Part shown: positions 1 to 8,730 of the stretch, one piece after another
Layout of the letters: every line of letters begins with the position of its first letter
Position numbering within the stretch: position 1 is the first letter of the stretch
From: Candidatus Amesbacteria bacterium RIFCSPLOWO2_01_FULL_49_25
GTDB taxonomy: Bacteria > Patescibacteriota > Microgenomatia > CAZETR01 > Amesbacteraceae
Length of the DNA stretch: 47,368 nt
Direction: 5' to 3'
Assembly (NCBI GenBank): GCA_001773725.1
Contig: MEXP01000024.1
Span: forward strand, 1 to 47,368
The notes under the pieces: generated by a model
What the model saw: only the letters and a program-made list of their open reading frames with translations
The model's database searches: none
Told to the model about the DNA's origin: nothing
Program-made: the position numbers and the translations under genes

Positions 1-2
1 AG

Positions 3-86
3 CTGGAATTCCAGCAAAAAACTTCGTCGGCTCCCTACGATCTCCAAGCCGCACTAGAGATTTGGCTAACCAAACTGGTAAGATAG
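3..86 (+). CDS. C-terminal end of an unidentified upstream gene (partial)
   Basis: An open frame enters from the window edge and ends at a TAG at 84-86, five bases before the mutase start. Only about 27 residues are visible (ending AALEIWLTKLVR), too few to name a family. The tight spacing and same strand suggest it shares an operon with the mutase, although a TAAGAT box at 79-84 could also start a separate transcript. A second frame is open over the same bases and runs into the mutase, so this call is tentative. Confidence 0.4.
   Translation: MEFQQKTSSAPYDLQAALEIWLTKLVR
79..84 (+). promoter_or_regulatory. -10 box of the phosphomannomutase fusion gene
   Basis: TAAGAT lies 7 bases before the ATG at 92, the same geometry as at least sixteen other genes here, and it supports ATG 92 over the upstream in-frame TTG at 62. 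Confidence 0.45.
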
Positions 87-91
87 TTTCA

Positions 92-2470
92 ATGCCCAAG
101 CTTTTCGGCACTTCAGGTATCCGCGGACCAGCCGATTCTCTTTTCACCAAAGACTTTTGTCAAAAAATTGGCCTCGTTTTCGGGACCTGGCTCAAATCAA
201 AAGGTAAAAACGGCCCCGTAGCCCTCGCCTACGATCCGCGCCAGTCTAGTCCCAGAATCAAGGATGGTCTAATTCAAGGTTTGTCTGCCGCTGGATTTTC
301 CGCTTTAGACCAAGGAGTTATCCCTACTCCAGCTTTAACTTATTTTCTCAAAAATTCCCCCCACGTCTCCGGTGCCGTCATGATCACCGGCAGTCATATT
401 AACGCCGACTTAAACGGCGTTAAACTCATGTTTGACGGCGAGGAAGTAACCAAACTTCATGAACTGGAAATTGAAAAATTGTTTTCTGACTCCAGGCTTA
501 AAACCGACAATTCAATACCCGATGTCAAATACGACTCTTCCGCCAAAGAATTGTATTTAAATTTATTAAAAAGCCTCTCCCACCCCCCGTACCCCAACTG
601 GAAAATAGTTCTCGACACTTCAAACGGAGCTCAAACGGGGATCATTCGCGATCTCTTCCTGGATCTAAAACTGGATTTTACTTGCACCAACTACTGCGAC
701 ATCCAGTCACCATTTTTTTCCGGAAAAGATACTGAAAAAGCCTCCGACTACGCCGACCTCTCTCGCCAAGTACTCCTCGCCCACGCTGACTTCGGCATCG
801 GCTTCGACGTCGACGGCGATCGGGTGATATTTGTGGACGAAAAAGGCCAATTCATTCCTGGCGACTACACCTGCGCCCTCCTCGCCCGTGATTCTTCCAG
901 CCCAGCCATTGTTACCCCCATCAGCACCTCATCCGTCATCGACCATATAGGAAAAAAGGTTTTCCGTACTCCAGTGGGATCCACCCACGTCGCCGCCAAG
1001 ATGAAAGAAGTCGGATCTACTTTCGGCTTCGAAGCCAATGGAGGAGCCATCAGCTCAGAAATCCACTTCGGTCGCGACGGAGCAGTTACTATGGTCAAAT
1101 TACTCAATTATCTAATCAAATCTTCATCGCCGCTTTCCCAAGCAGTCGATTCCTTACCTCACTTCGAAATTTTTCGGGACAAAATCGATTGTCCCTTCGA
1201 TAAATACTCTTCTATCTACTCGGCTGCTCAGGAAAAGTACCACGCCAGCCGAATCGATACTACCGACGGCGTCAAAATTTATCTATCACCCCAACAGTGG
1301 CTTCTCTTTCGCGGTTCCGGCAACGCCCCCGAATTTCGAGTGTTTGCCGAAAGCCCGGATCCTAATAGTGCCCGCAAATTAGGTCACGAAGGTCTAAACT
1401 TAGCCAGATCCATCATTCACCCCGTTCACAGCCAACCCGTCCGCCGCGACGATTCTCCGCCCTTGGACTCCCTGGGAGTCCTGGACTCTATCAAACAGTT
1501 CCCGGATCAATGCCGGCAAGTCCTTCATGAAATTGCCCAAAAGGCGATTCCCCCTCAATGCTTCCTGGTCCAAAATGTTGTCGTCTCAGGCATGGGCGGG
1601 TCAGCCTTGGGCGGCCGGATAATTTCCTGCCTCGACCGCCAAACTCTAAAAGTCCCAATTGTTGTCTCAACCCAATATCACCTTCCCAATTTTGTAAACG
1701 AAAAAACCCTGGTCATCCTCTCCAGCTATTCCGGAAATACCGAAGAAACTCTTTCTTCACTGGCGGAGGCTCGAGCCAGAGGCAGTCAGATGTTTATTAT
1801 TTCTGCGGGCGGGAAACTCGGCGAAATAGCAAAACAATTTGACATTCCAGCTTATATTTTCGACCCCGTTCACAATCCCAGTACCCAACCACGACTCGGA
1901 TTAGGATACAATATTCTCTCTGTTTTGTACCTCCTCTCCCGCTGCCAGCTTATTACTGCCGAGGAACCTCTTGACTCCCTGCCCCAATTTCTCACCAGCC
2001 GCCAAGGTGAGTCTTTCTCACAAATGGAACAAGTCGCCCAGAGACTGCACAACCGGCTGCCAATTTTAGTCAGCGCTGAGCACTTAATCGGAGCCGCCCA
2101 CGCCGCCAAAAACATGCTCAACGAAAATTCCAAAACCATGAGCGCCGCCTTCGATCTTCCCGAGCTGAACCACCATCTCCTTGAGGGCCTCGCCCACCCC
2201 TCATCAAACGCATCGCATTTAGCCTTCTTATTCATTATCTCCAAAAACTACCACCCCGAAGTCATCAAACGCATAGAACCCACGCAGGAAATTATTGGCA
2301 AAAACCACATCCCCGTCCTCAGCTGGTCCCCGTCAGCTCCCACTCGATTGTTCGAAGTCATGGATTTCGTCCAAGCCTCGGCTTATCTTTCTTATAGCTT
2401 ATCCCAAACTTATGGTGTTGACCCCGGTCCCATCCCTTGGGTAGACTGGATGAAAGATAAATTAAAGTAA
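92..2470 (+). CDS. Phosphomannomutase/phosphoglucomutase fused to bifunctional phosphoglucose/phosphomannose isomerase
   Basis: Two enzymes in one chain of about 792 residues. The N-terminal 1-460 is an alpha-D-phosphohexomutase: phosphoserine loop TGSHIN around Ser101 (family consensus TASHNP), metal loop DVDGDR at 239-244, sugar loop FEANGG near 313 and phosphate loop RGSGNAPEFR near 407. The C-terminal part (about 470-792) is a SIS-fold isomerase with GMGGSALGG near 500, SSYSGNTEE near 544 and the catalytic-type ELNHHLLEG near 691, as in the archaeal-type Pgi/Pmi family. Together they would interconvert fructose-6-P, glucose-6-P/mannose-6-P and the 1-phosphates in the cytoplasm. ATG 92 is preferred over TTG 62 because proteins of this family begin directly with xKLFGTSGIRG. 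It heads a + strand run with PEP synthase and enolase. Confidence 0.9.
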   Translation: MPKLFGTSGIRGPADSLFTKDFCQKIGLVFGTWLKSKGKNGPVALAYDPRQSSPRIKDGLIQGLSAAGFSALDQGVIPTPALTYFLKNSPHVSGAVMITGSHINADLNGVKLMFDGEEVTKLHELEIEKLFSDSRLKTDNSIPDVKYDSSAKELYLNLLKSLSHPPYPNWKIVLDTSNGAQTGIIRDLFLDLKLDFTCTNYCDIQSPFFSGKDTEKASDYADLSRQVLLAHADFGIGFDVDGDRVIFVDEKGQFIPGDYTCALLARDSSSPAIVTPISTSSVIDHIGKKVFRTPVGSTHVAAKMKEVGSTFGFEANGGAISSEIHFGRDGAVTMVKLLNYLIKSSSPLSQAVDSLPHFEIFRDKIDCPFDKYSSIYSAAQEKYHASRIDTTDGVKIYLSPQQWLLFRGSGNAPEFRVFAESPDPNSARKLGHEGLNLARSIIHPVHSQPVRRDDSPPLDSLGVLDSIKQFPDQCRQVLHEIAQKAIPPQCFLVQNVVVSGMGGSALGGRIISCLDRQTLKVPIVVSTQYHLPNFVNEKTLVILSSYSGNTEETLSSLAEARARGSQMFIISAGGKLGEIAKQFDIPAYIFDPVHNPSTQPRLGLGYNILSVLYLLSRCQLITAEEPLDSLPQFLTSRQGESFSQMEQVAQRLHNRLPILVSAEHLIGAAHAAKNMLNENSKTMSAAFDLPELNHHLLEGLAHPSSNASHLAFLFIISKNYHPEVIKRIEPTQEIIGKNHIPVLSWSPSAPTRLFEVMDFVQASAYLSYSLSQTYGVDPGPIPWVDWMKDKLK

Positions 2471-2477
2471 GAAGTCT

Positions 2478-4769
2478 ATGAAAAAAACTGCCAAATATAT
2501 CCGCTGGTTTTCCGAAATATCCAAAAGTGACATCGCTATAGCCGGCGGCAAAGGTGCCAATTTAGGCGAACTCACCCAGGCCAAGATACCCGTCCCACCG
2601 GGTTTTGTCATCCTCTCATCAGCCTATTTCGACTTCCTGGACGCCAACGACTTACGTCCCCAAATAAAAAACATTCTACTAAAATGCGATGTCTCAGATA
2701 CAAGACAACTTGAGTCCGCCTCCGATAAAGTCCAAAAACTCCTTCACTCTGCCGAAATGCCTGAACAAGTCTCCCAAGAGCTGTTTACCAGCTATGACCA
2801 GCTCGGCTCTAGCTTAGCCGTGGCAGTTCGCTCCTCAGCCACCGCCGAAGATCTGCCCGACGCCTCGTTTGCCGGTCAGCAGGAGTCTTATCTCAATGTC
2901 ATAGGCGATACAAATCTTTTAATAAAAGTTCGCCAATGCTGGGAGTCGCTTTTTGGCGCCCGGGCTATATTTTACCGAGACCAAAAAAAATTCGACCATT
3001 TCAAAGTGGGCATCGCCGTACCTGTCCAGAAAATGGTCCAGTCCGAAGTCTCCGGTGTCATGTTTACTACCGACCCCATCTCCCAAAATCGCGACCGCAT
3101 CATAGTCGAGGCGATCTACGGTCTGGGTGATTATATCGTCCAGGGTGTGGTCACCCCGGATCACTACGAAATATCCCGCGCTTCCGGCAAAATCACCGTC
3201 AAAATTCCCTCGACCCAAACTATCATGGAGGTCAGAAAGGCTCAAGGGGTAAAGCAAGTCCCTGTCCCCAAAAAACTCCAGGGTCTTCCCAAGCTTACTG
3301 ACAAGCAAATCTTAGAAATCGCCGATATTGGCAAAAGAATTCATCGTCACTATTTCTTTCCCCAGGACATCGAATGGGCCAGGGAAAATGGCAAGTTCTA
3401 CGTCGTCCAATCCCGTCCCATCACAACCTTAAAATCTGACCTTTCAAAAGAATATTCCCCCTCAAAACCTGCCCAAATTCACGCCAACCCTATTTTGAAA
3501 GGAGCACCCGCCTCACCGGGTCTTGTCTGGGGACCAGTCAAAATCATCGACGTCAAGCACTTAGACCAGGTCAAAGCCGGAGACATCATGGTTACCGATA
3601 TGACCACCCCGGACTTCGTGCCTGCTATGAAACGGGCCGCCGGTATCATTACCAATCGTGGCGGGCTCACCTCCCACGCCGCCATCGTCTCCCGCGAACT
3701 CGGCGTTCCCTGCATAGTCGGGACCTCCACCGCCACTACCGATCTCAAAAATGGCATGATCATCACCCTAAACGGCTCCACCGGCGAGATTTTTCCAGGT
3801 TCTCCCAGTCCCTCCTCACCCATTACCTCGCAAAACACCCAACCCTCTCCTTACAATTTCCAATTACCCAAAAATTTCAAGACTGCCACCAAACTTTACG
3901 TAAATTTGGCTGAACCCGAAGCCGCAGACAGAGTAGCCGAAAGAAACGTCGATGGAGTGGGACTTCTTAGGGCAGAATTCATGATCGCCAATCTTGGAGT
4001 CCACCCCAAAAAAGTCATCGCCGAAGGTAAGCAAAAACAGTACGTTCACGATCTGGCAGAATCAATGACCAAATTTTGTCGGGCCTTCGATCCCCGTCCC
4101 GTAATCTACCGAGCCACAGACTTCAAAACCAACGAATACCGCTCCCTCAAGGGCGGTGAGGCCTATGAACCCCAAGAATCAAATCCCATGCTTGGGTTTC
4201 GCGGAGCTCTCCGCTACATCAAAAACCCCGACGTCTTCAACCTCGAGCTGGAAGCCATTAAACGGGTCAGAAATACCCATGGTTACAAAAATTTACATCT
4301 CATGATCCCCTTTGTCTCATCGGTTCCTGAACTGGTCGATGTCAAAAAACTAGTCGCTGCTACCGGTCTTTATCGCTCTGGGTCATTCAAGCTTTGGATG
4401 ATGGTGGAAATTCCCTCAAATGTCATCCTCCTGGAAGACTTTATCAACGTCGGCCTGGATGGCGTCTCAATAGGCAGTAACGACCTCACCATGCTCATTT
4501 TGGGAACCGATCGGGACAACCAGGATGTAGCCCCCCAATTCGATGAGCGAAACCCCGCCGTCCTCTGGGCCTTGGAAAAGACTGTCAAGACCAGTCTAAA
4601 AATGGGCATTACCTGTGGAATATGCGGCCAAGCTCCATCCGAATATCCCGACCTGGTAGAAAAGCTGGTTAGCTGGGGGATTACCAGCATCTCAGTCAAT
4701 CCCGACGCCATCGAGCGTACTCGCGAAATCATTTATCATAATGAATTAAAAATAGTCAACAAAATTTAA
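2478..4769 (+). CDS. ppsA: Phosphoenolpyruvate synthase
   Basis: Makes PEP from pyruvate and ATP with release of AMP and phosphate (gluconeogenic direction). Residues 1-330 are the PPDK-type ATP-binding domain (GGKGANLGEL, VRSSATAEDLPDASFAGQ). The swivelling phosphohistidine domain has TNRGGLTSHAAIVSREL with the His near 400. The PEP-binding TIM barrel has GLLRAEF, NPMLGFRG, SIGSNDL and the catalytic Cys in CGICGQ near 716. At 763 residues it is full length for the family. It starts 7 bases after the fusion gene and ends 3 bases before enolase, so the three are almost certainly one operon. Confidence 0.95.
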   Translation: MKKTAKYIRWFSEISKSDIAIAGGKGANLGELTQAKIPVPPGFVILSSAYFDFLDANDLRPQIKNILLKCDVSDTRQLESASDKVQKLLHSAEMPEQVSQELFTSYDQLGSSLAVAVRSSATAEDLPDASFAGQQESYLNVIGDTNLLIKVRQCWESLFGARAIFYRDQKKFDHFKVGIAVPVQKMVQSEVSGVMFTTDPISQNRDRIIVEAIYGLGDYIVQGVVTPDHYEISRASGKITVKIPSTQTIMEVRKAQGVKQVPVPKKLQGLPKLTDKQILEIADIGKRIHRHYFFPQDIEWARENGKFYVVQSRPITTLKSDLSKEYSPSKPAQIHANPILKGAPASPGLVWGPVKIIDVKHLDQVKAGDIMVTDMTTPDFVPAMKRAAGIITNRGGLTSHAAIVSRELGVPCIVGTSTATTDLKNGMIITLNGSTGEIFPGSPSPSSPITSQNTQPSPYNFQLPKNFKTATKLYVNLAEPEAADRVAERNVDGVGLLRAEFMIANLGVHPKKVIAEGKQKQYVHDLAESMTKFCRAFDPRPVIYRATDFKTNEYRSLKGGEAYEPQESNPMLGFRGALRYIKNPDVFNLELEAIKRVRNTHGYKNLHLMIPFVSSVPELVDVKKLVAATGLYRSGSFKLWMMVEIPSNVILLEDFINVGLDGVSIGSNDLTMLILGTDRDNQDVAPQFDERNPAVLWALEKTVKTSLKMGITCGICGQAPSEYPDLVEKLVSWGITSISVNPDAIERTREIIYHNELKIVNKI

Positions 4770-4772
4770 GAT

Positions 4773-6038
4773 ATGCCCAAAATTCAAAAACTCTATGCCC
4801 GGGAAATTCTCGACTCCCGAGCCGACCCAACATTAGAAGTTGTTTCTATCCTGGACAGTGGTGACTACGGTATAGCCTCTGTCCCCTCAGGGACGTCAAC
4901 CAGCTCTTCGGAAGCTTTTGAACTGCGTGACAACGACCCTCGCCGCTATTTGGGCAGGGGAGTACTGGCCGCAATTTCCCGCGTTAATCAGGAAATAGCA
5001 TCAGCCGTTCTAGACAAGCCATTTACCAGCATCCTGGACCTCGACAAGTGGCTCATAGATTTAGACGGAACCCCCGAAAAGAAAAAACTCGGTGCCAACG
5101 CCATTCTTGGAGTTTCTATGGCGACCACCAAAGCTCTAGCCGCGTCTCTTCGCCAGCCGCTTTACAAATATATCGCCGATGTAATTGGCAACAAAGAACC
5201 TCTCTTCATTCCCAGCCCCGTCTTCAACATGATAAACGGCGGTAAACACGGAGCCGGCAATTTGGATTTCCAGGAGTTTCATATTATCTCCAGCAGGCTG
5301 CACCCCTTTGCCGAATCCCTGGAAACCGGAGTTGTAATTTACCAGACTATAAAACGCTTATTGGCCCGCCGGGGAGCCATCCACAGCGTCGGTTACGAAG
5401 GCGGGTTTGCTCCAAATTTGTTTACCAACCTGGACGCTCTTGAAATCCTCCAGGAAGCCATCATCGAAACCAACCACAAACCCGGCATAGACATCGAGTT
5501 GGGGTTGGACATCGCCGCCAACTCATTTTTCAAAGACAACCGTTACATTATCAAAGACCGAAGTTCGCCCATGGAAGCCAATGAATTCATTGACTACTTA
5601 AGAGATCTCAACAACCAATACCACCTGCGCCTGCTGGAAGATGCAATATCAGAGGCGGACTGGAAAAGCTGGATCAACCTCACCGCCGAATTAGGCAATA
5701 TTACCACCATTGTTGGAGACGACCTGTTAGCCACCAATTCCAAACTGGTGAAAAAAGCCGTAGCCGACAAAGCATGCAACGGAATACTCGTCAAATTGAA
5801 TGAAGTCGGAACTGTCTCGGAAACTCTCGAAGTTATCCACCAGGCCAACGCCGCCGGTTGGAAAGTTGTCGCCTCACACCGATCTGGCGAAACCAACGAC
5901 ACCTTTATTGCCGATTTCGCCGTTGGCATCGGCGCCGACTATGCCAAATTTGGCGCCCCAGCTAGAGGCGAGCGCGTCGCCAAATACAACCGCCTCCTCG
6001 CCATCGAAACCGAACTAACCCATCCCCCTGTCCCGTAG
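4773..6038 (+). CDS. eno: Enolase (first copy)
   Basis: 2-phosphoglycerate to PEP dehydratase, 421 residues, normal length. Catalytic elements are readable: INGGKHGAGNLDFQEF (His), GYEGGFAP with the acid/base Glu near 209 (usual GDEGG has Asp where this has Tyr), metal ligands in GLDIAA, LLEDAI and VGDDLLATN, the catalytic Lys in ILVKLNEVGT near 339, ASHRSGETND and KFGAPARGERVAKYN. The mobile loop reads SGTSTSS instead of SGASTGE. It follows ppsA by 3 bases and its last 24 bases overlap, tail to tail, a second enolase-like gene on the other strand. Confidence 0.95.
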   Translation: MPKIQKLYAREILDSRADPTLEVVSILDSGDYGIASVPSGTSTSSSEAFELRDNDPRRYLGRGVLAAISRVNQEIASAVLDKPFTSILDLDKWLIDLDGTPEKKKLGANAILGVSMATTKALAASLRQPLYKYIADVIGNKEPLFIPSPVFNMINGGKHGAGNLDFQEFHIISSRLHPFAESLETGVVIYQTIKRLLARRGAIHSVGYEGGFAPNLFTNLDALEILQEAIIETNHKPGIDIELGLDIAANSFFKDNRYIIKDRSSPMEANEFIDYLRDLNNQYHLRLLEDAISEADWKSWINLTAELGNITTIVGDDLLATNSKLVKKAVADKACNGILVKLNEVGTVSETLEVIHQANAAGWKVVASHRSGETNDTFIADFAVGIGADYAKFGAPARGERVAKYNRLLAIETELTHPPVP

Positions 6039-7052
6039 TCTGTTATATTTAGCGATCCTTTCTCCCCTGTCCATGCCGCCGAATTTTACGAAGTCGGCTC
6101 CCACCTCCAACGCAAAATCCGCGATCCAATAGTCATTAGTTTCTTCTGCCCTGTGCGACACCACTATCGCCAAGTTATACTCCCGAGCCAACTTCACCGC
6201 CTCCAAAGTACCAGAAATTGTCCCGTTTTGATTGGGCTTTACAATTATCGCGTTAACAACTTGCGGAGCAAGTGCCCGTTTAATTCTCTCACTGTTTGTC
6301 ACCGTTAAATCATCTCCTACCACCATAATCTTTTGGCCGAATTCATCATAAAACTTTTTCCACTCGTCCCACTGCTCATCCGAATAAGGATCTTCAATCG
6401 AAGCGATGTTGTATTTTGCCTTCAGTTCTTTGTAGTCAATTCCCCCCATTACAAAACTTCCAGCCACATCCAGAGCAATTTTCTTATCAGCGAACACCTT
6501 CGAAATTGTATCCAAAGTCTTCAAATTGTCAAACCCCTCAGGTGAAAACGCACCCTCCGCCCCCACTGTAGTCTCGATTCCCGCGCTCTCCAGATAGTCT
6601 CTTAGCTTCCTAAAATCCTGCATCGCTTCTTCCACCGTGTCTTCCACCACGGCAAACTCTTGAATTGTAATCCCCGGATTGCCGTGTTTCCCCCCCTCAA
6701 ACATTAACGTAAAAAGTTTGGGAAACTTATTGTAAGTTTTAACTTCTCCCAAAGAAGCTCTCCAAAACGCCGCCGATATAGGGAGGGACGCATTACCCGC
6801 CATACCCGCCTCAACTAATATCCTGTCCAGTTCAGCCTGACTCATATCGGTTCCTACAATTTTCGGTTTTATGGCCGCGATCTGTGCCAATGCCCCCTCA
6901 ACCGTATCGTTCTTAACCTCGTATTTCCCCGCCGATATTCCGGCCGGCACCGCCGCCGAAAATTTATCTCTCTCCGTTACTACCGTCACCTCTACCGTCT
7001 CACTACCCATCGAAGAGATTATCTTTCTCGCTTCAACATCTGCCAACTTCAT
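6015..7052 (-). CDS. Divergent enolase-family protein (second copy)
   Basis: 345 residues from the ATG at 7052, shorter than normal enolases (about 410-430). Family landmarks remain: VPAGISAGKYE (mobile loop), FEGGKHG..ITIQEF, GAEGAFSP, LDVAGSF, IEDPYSDEQW, VVGDDLTVTN, IIVKPNQNGT with the Lys, SHRAEETND and KFGGMDRGERIAKYN. Most metal and acid/base residues are kept, but the substrate loops differ (HRS to HRA, NGG to EGG, GGF to GAF). It may be a second functional enolase or a paralogue with another substrate. The start is fixed by a TATGAT box 6 bases upstream that overlaps the promoter of the divergent mutase gene. Codon use is G/T-ending, as for other - strand genes. Confidence 0.85.
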   Translation of the reverse strand: MKLADVEARKIISSMGSETVEVTVVTERDKFSAAVPAGISAGKYEVKNDTVEGALAQIAAIKPKIVGTDMSQAELDRILVEAGMAGNASLPISAAFWRASLGEVKTYNKFPKLFTLMFEGGKHGNPGITIQEFAVVEDTVEEAMQDFRKLRDYLESAGIETTVGAEGAFSPEGFDNLKTLDTISKVFADKKIALDVAGSFVMGGIDYKELKAKYNIASIEDPYSDEQWDEWKKFYDEFGQKIMVVGDDLTVTNSERIKRALAPQVVNAIIVKPNQNGTISGTLEAVKLAREYNLAIVVSHRAEETNDYWIADFALEVGADFVKFGGMDRGERIAKYNRLRDRGMG

Positions 7053-7077
7053 AACAATATCATAGTATACTAGAAAA
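7053..7077. promoter_or_regulatory. Back-to-back leaderless promoters of enolase-2 and phosphoglycerate mutase
   Basis: On the - strand TATGAT (7064-7059) is followed by exactly 6 bases and ATG 7052; on the + strand TATACT (7066-7071) is followed by exactly 6 bases and ATG 7078. The whole gap is 25 bases, so neither transcript has room for a ribosome-binding site. Confidence 0.65.
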
Positions 7078-8730
7078 ATGTCTTCCCGTCCCAAACCTGT
7101 TCTTCTTTGCATTATAGACGGCTGGGGCATCGCCCCCAAAGGACCAAGCAATGCCATTACTCAAGCCAAGATCCCCAATATTACAAATCTTTGGAAATCT
7201 TATCCCCACACCCAGCTCATCGCCCACGGTGAATCCGTGGGCTTACCCAAACGTGAACCCGGAAATACTGAAACCGGTCATCTCAATCTGGGAGCCGGCC
7301 GCATCGTCTACCAAGATCTGCCCAGAATCAACATGTCAATTGCCGACGGCACATTCTTCCAAAACGCCGCCCTCACGGCCGCAGCCACCCATGTCAAACA
7401 AAACCACTCACAGCTCCACTTCATCGGTTTGGTCGGGGGTGGAGGAGTTCACTCTGATATTTCGCACTTATTTGCTCTCTTAAGGTTTTATCACGATCAC
7501 GACCTAAAAAAAGTATTTATACATGTTGTCACCGACGGCCGCGATTCACCCCCCACTGCCTCCATGACATACCTCAAACAGCTTCAAACTGTCATGAACC
7601 GTGAATCCACGGGCCAAATCGCCTCAGTCATGGGCCGCTATTACGCCATGGACCGCGATTTCCGCTGGGACAGAACAGCCAAAGCCTATTTTTGCCTGAC
7701 CAAAGGTATCGGGAAATCCGCCCCAAATATTGAAACAGCTGTCACTCAAGCCTATACCGCCAATCAAACCGACGAATTTATTGACCCAACCAACATCACC
7801 GACAGCACAGGTCATCCCGTAGCTCTCATTCAACCGCACGACGCTGTAATTTTCTACAACTTCCGCATCGACCGGCCGCGCCAACTCTCCAAAGCATTTG
7901 TTCTACCCGACTTTGAAGAAACTGGCAACCTTGTAGGCTTCGACCCCTATGCCATCAAATACCTGCACAAGCACACCTTGGACGCCAAAATCGCCTCTCG
8001 TCAAAAACCCTTCACCCGGGGTCCAATCATCAAAGATTTGTATTTCGTCACCATGACCGAGTACGAGCAAGACATGCCGGTCCACATCGCTTTCCCCCCC
8101 CAGGCCGTCGACAACCCCCTCGGCCGCGTAATATCAGAAAATGGCTTAAGACAGCTGCGCATGTCCGAAAGTGAGAAAGAAAGATTTGTTACCTACTACT
8201 TCAACGGCCTGCGTGAAGACCCATTCCCCGGCGAAGAGCACATCATCATTCCTTCTCCCAAAGTTCCCACTTACGACAAGAAACCCGAAATGTCCGCTCG
8301 AGATCTTACTTCCAAATTAATCTCAGAAATAAAATCCGGTCAATATGACATGATAATTGTCAACTTCGCCAACCCCGATATGGTCGCCCATACCGGCAAC
8401 ATTCCCGCCGCAGTCATCGCCTGTGAAACCGTTGATGAATGTATAGGTCAAGTTAGCTCGGCAGTAATAGACGCCGGTGGGGTTTTTATGCTTACCGCCG
8501 ACCACGGAAATGTCGAAGAAATGATCAACGCCATGACCCAGTCCTCCGATACCGAGCACAACGCCAATCCCATCCCTTTCATCGTCGCCGCCAAAAATCT
8601 TACCAAACCAATTCAATTACCCCAGGGCATCCTTGCCGACGTCGCTCCCACCATCCTATCAGCCATGAACATTCCCATTCCCGTTTCCATGGTCGGCCGA
8701 AATCTCCTTTCGGATATTTCTCTCAGGTAA
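7078..8730 (+). CDS. gpmI: 2,3-bisphosphoglycerate-independent phosphoglycerate mutase, Thr at the nucleophile position
   Basis: Interconverts 3- and 2-phosphoglycerate with two metal ions; alkaline phosphatase superfamily. Visible signatures: IIDGWG (metal Asp), GGVHSD, TDGRD, GRYYAMDRD, FRIDRPRQL, SESEKERF, NFANPDMVAHTG, TADHGN and TEHNANP, so metal and substrate ligands are all present. The nucleophile motif reads GNTETGHLN with Thr64 where characterised enzymes have Ser (GNSEVGH). Length 550 against about 510-515 is explained by small insertions in the phosphotransferase half. The 3' end overlaps rsmI on the other strand by 72 bases. Confidence 0.93.
   Translation: MSSRPKPVLLCIIDGWGIAPKGPSNAITQAKIPNITNLWKSYPHTQLIAHGESVGLPKREPGNTETGHLNLGAGRIVYQDLPRINMSIADGTFFQNAALTAAATHVKQNHSQLHFIGLVGGGGVHSDISHLFALLRFYHDHDLKKVFIHVVTDGRDSPPTASMTYLKQLQTVMNRESTGQIASVMGRYYAMDRDFRWDRTAKAYFCLTKGIGKSAPNIETAVTQAYTANQTDEFIDPTNITDSTGHPVALIQPHDAVIFYNFRIDRPRQLSKAFVLPDFEETGNLVGFDPYAIKYLHKHTLDAKIASRQKPFTRGPIIKDLYFVTMTEYEQDMPVHIAFPPQAVDNPLGRVISENGLRQLRMSESEKERFVTYYFNGLREDPFPGEEHIIIPSPKVPTYDKKPEMSARDLTSKLISEIKSGQYDMIIVNFANPDMVAHTGNIPAAVIACETVDECIGQVSSAVIDAGGVFMLTADHGNVEEMINAMTQSSDTEHNANPIPFIVAAKNLTKPIQLPQGILADVAPTILSAMNIPIPVSMVGRNLLSDISLR

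Noticed and set aside
62-91. TTG start for the phosphomannomutase fusion
   Set aside because: It would add ten residues not seen in the family and overlap a likely upstream gene; ATG 92 has a -10 box 7 bases upstream.
2919-3308. Long antisense frames inside ppsA, uvrA, gpmI and other genes
   Set aside because: They are shadows created by the biased codon use of the real genes and have no recognisable domains.
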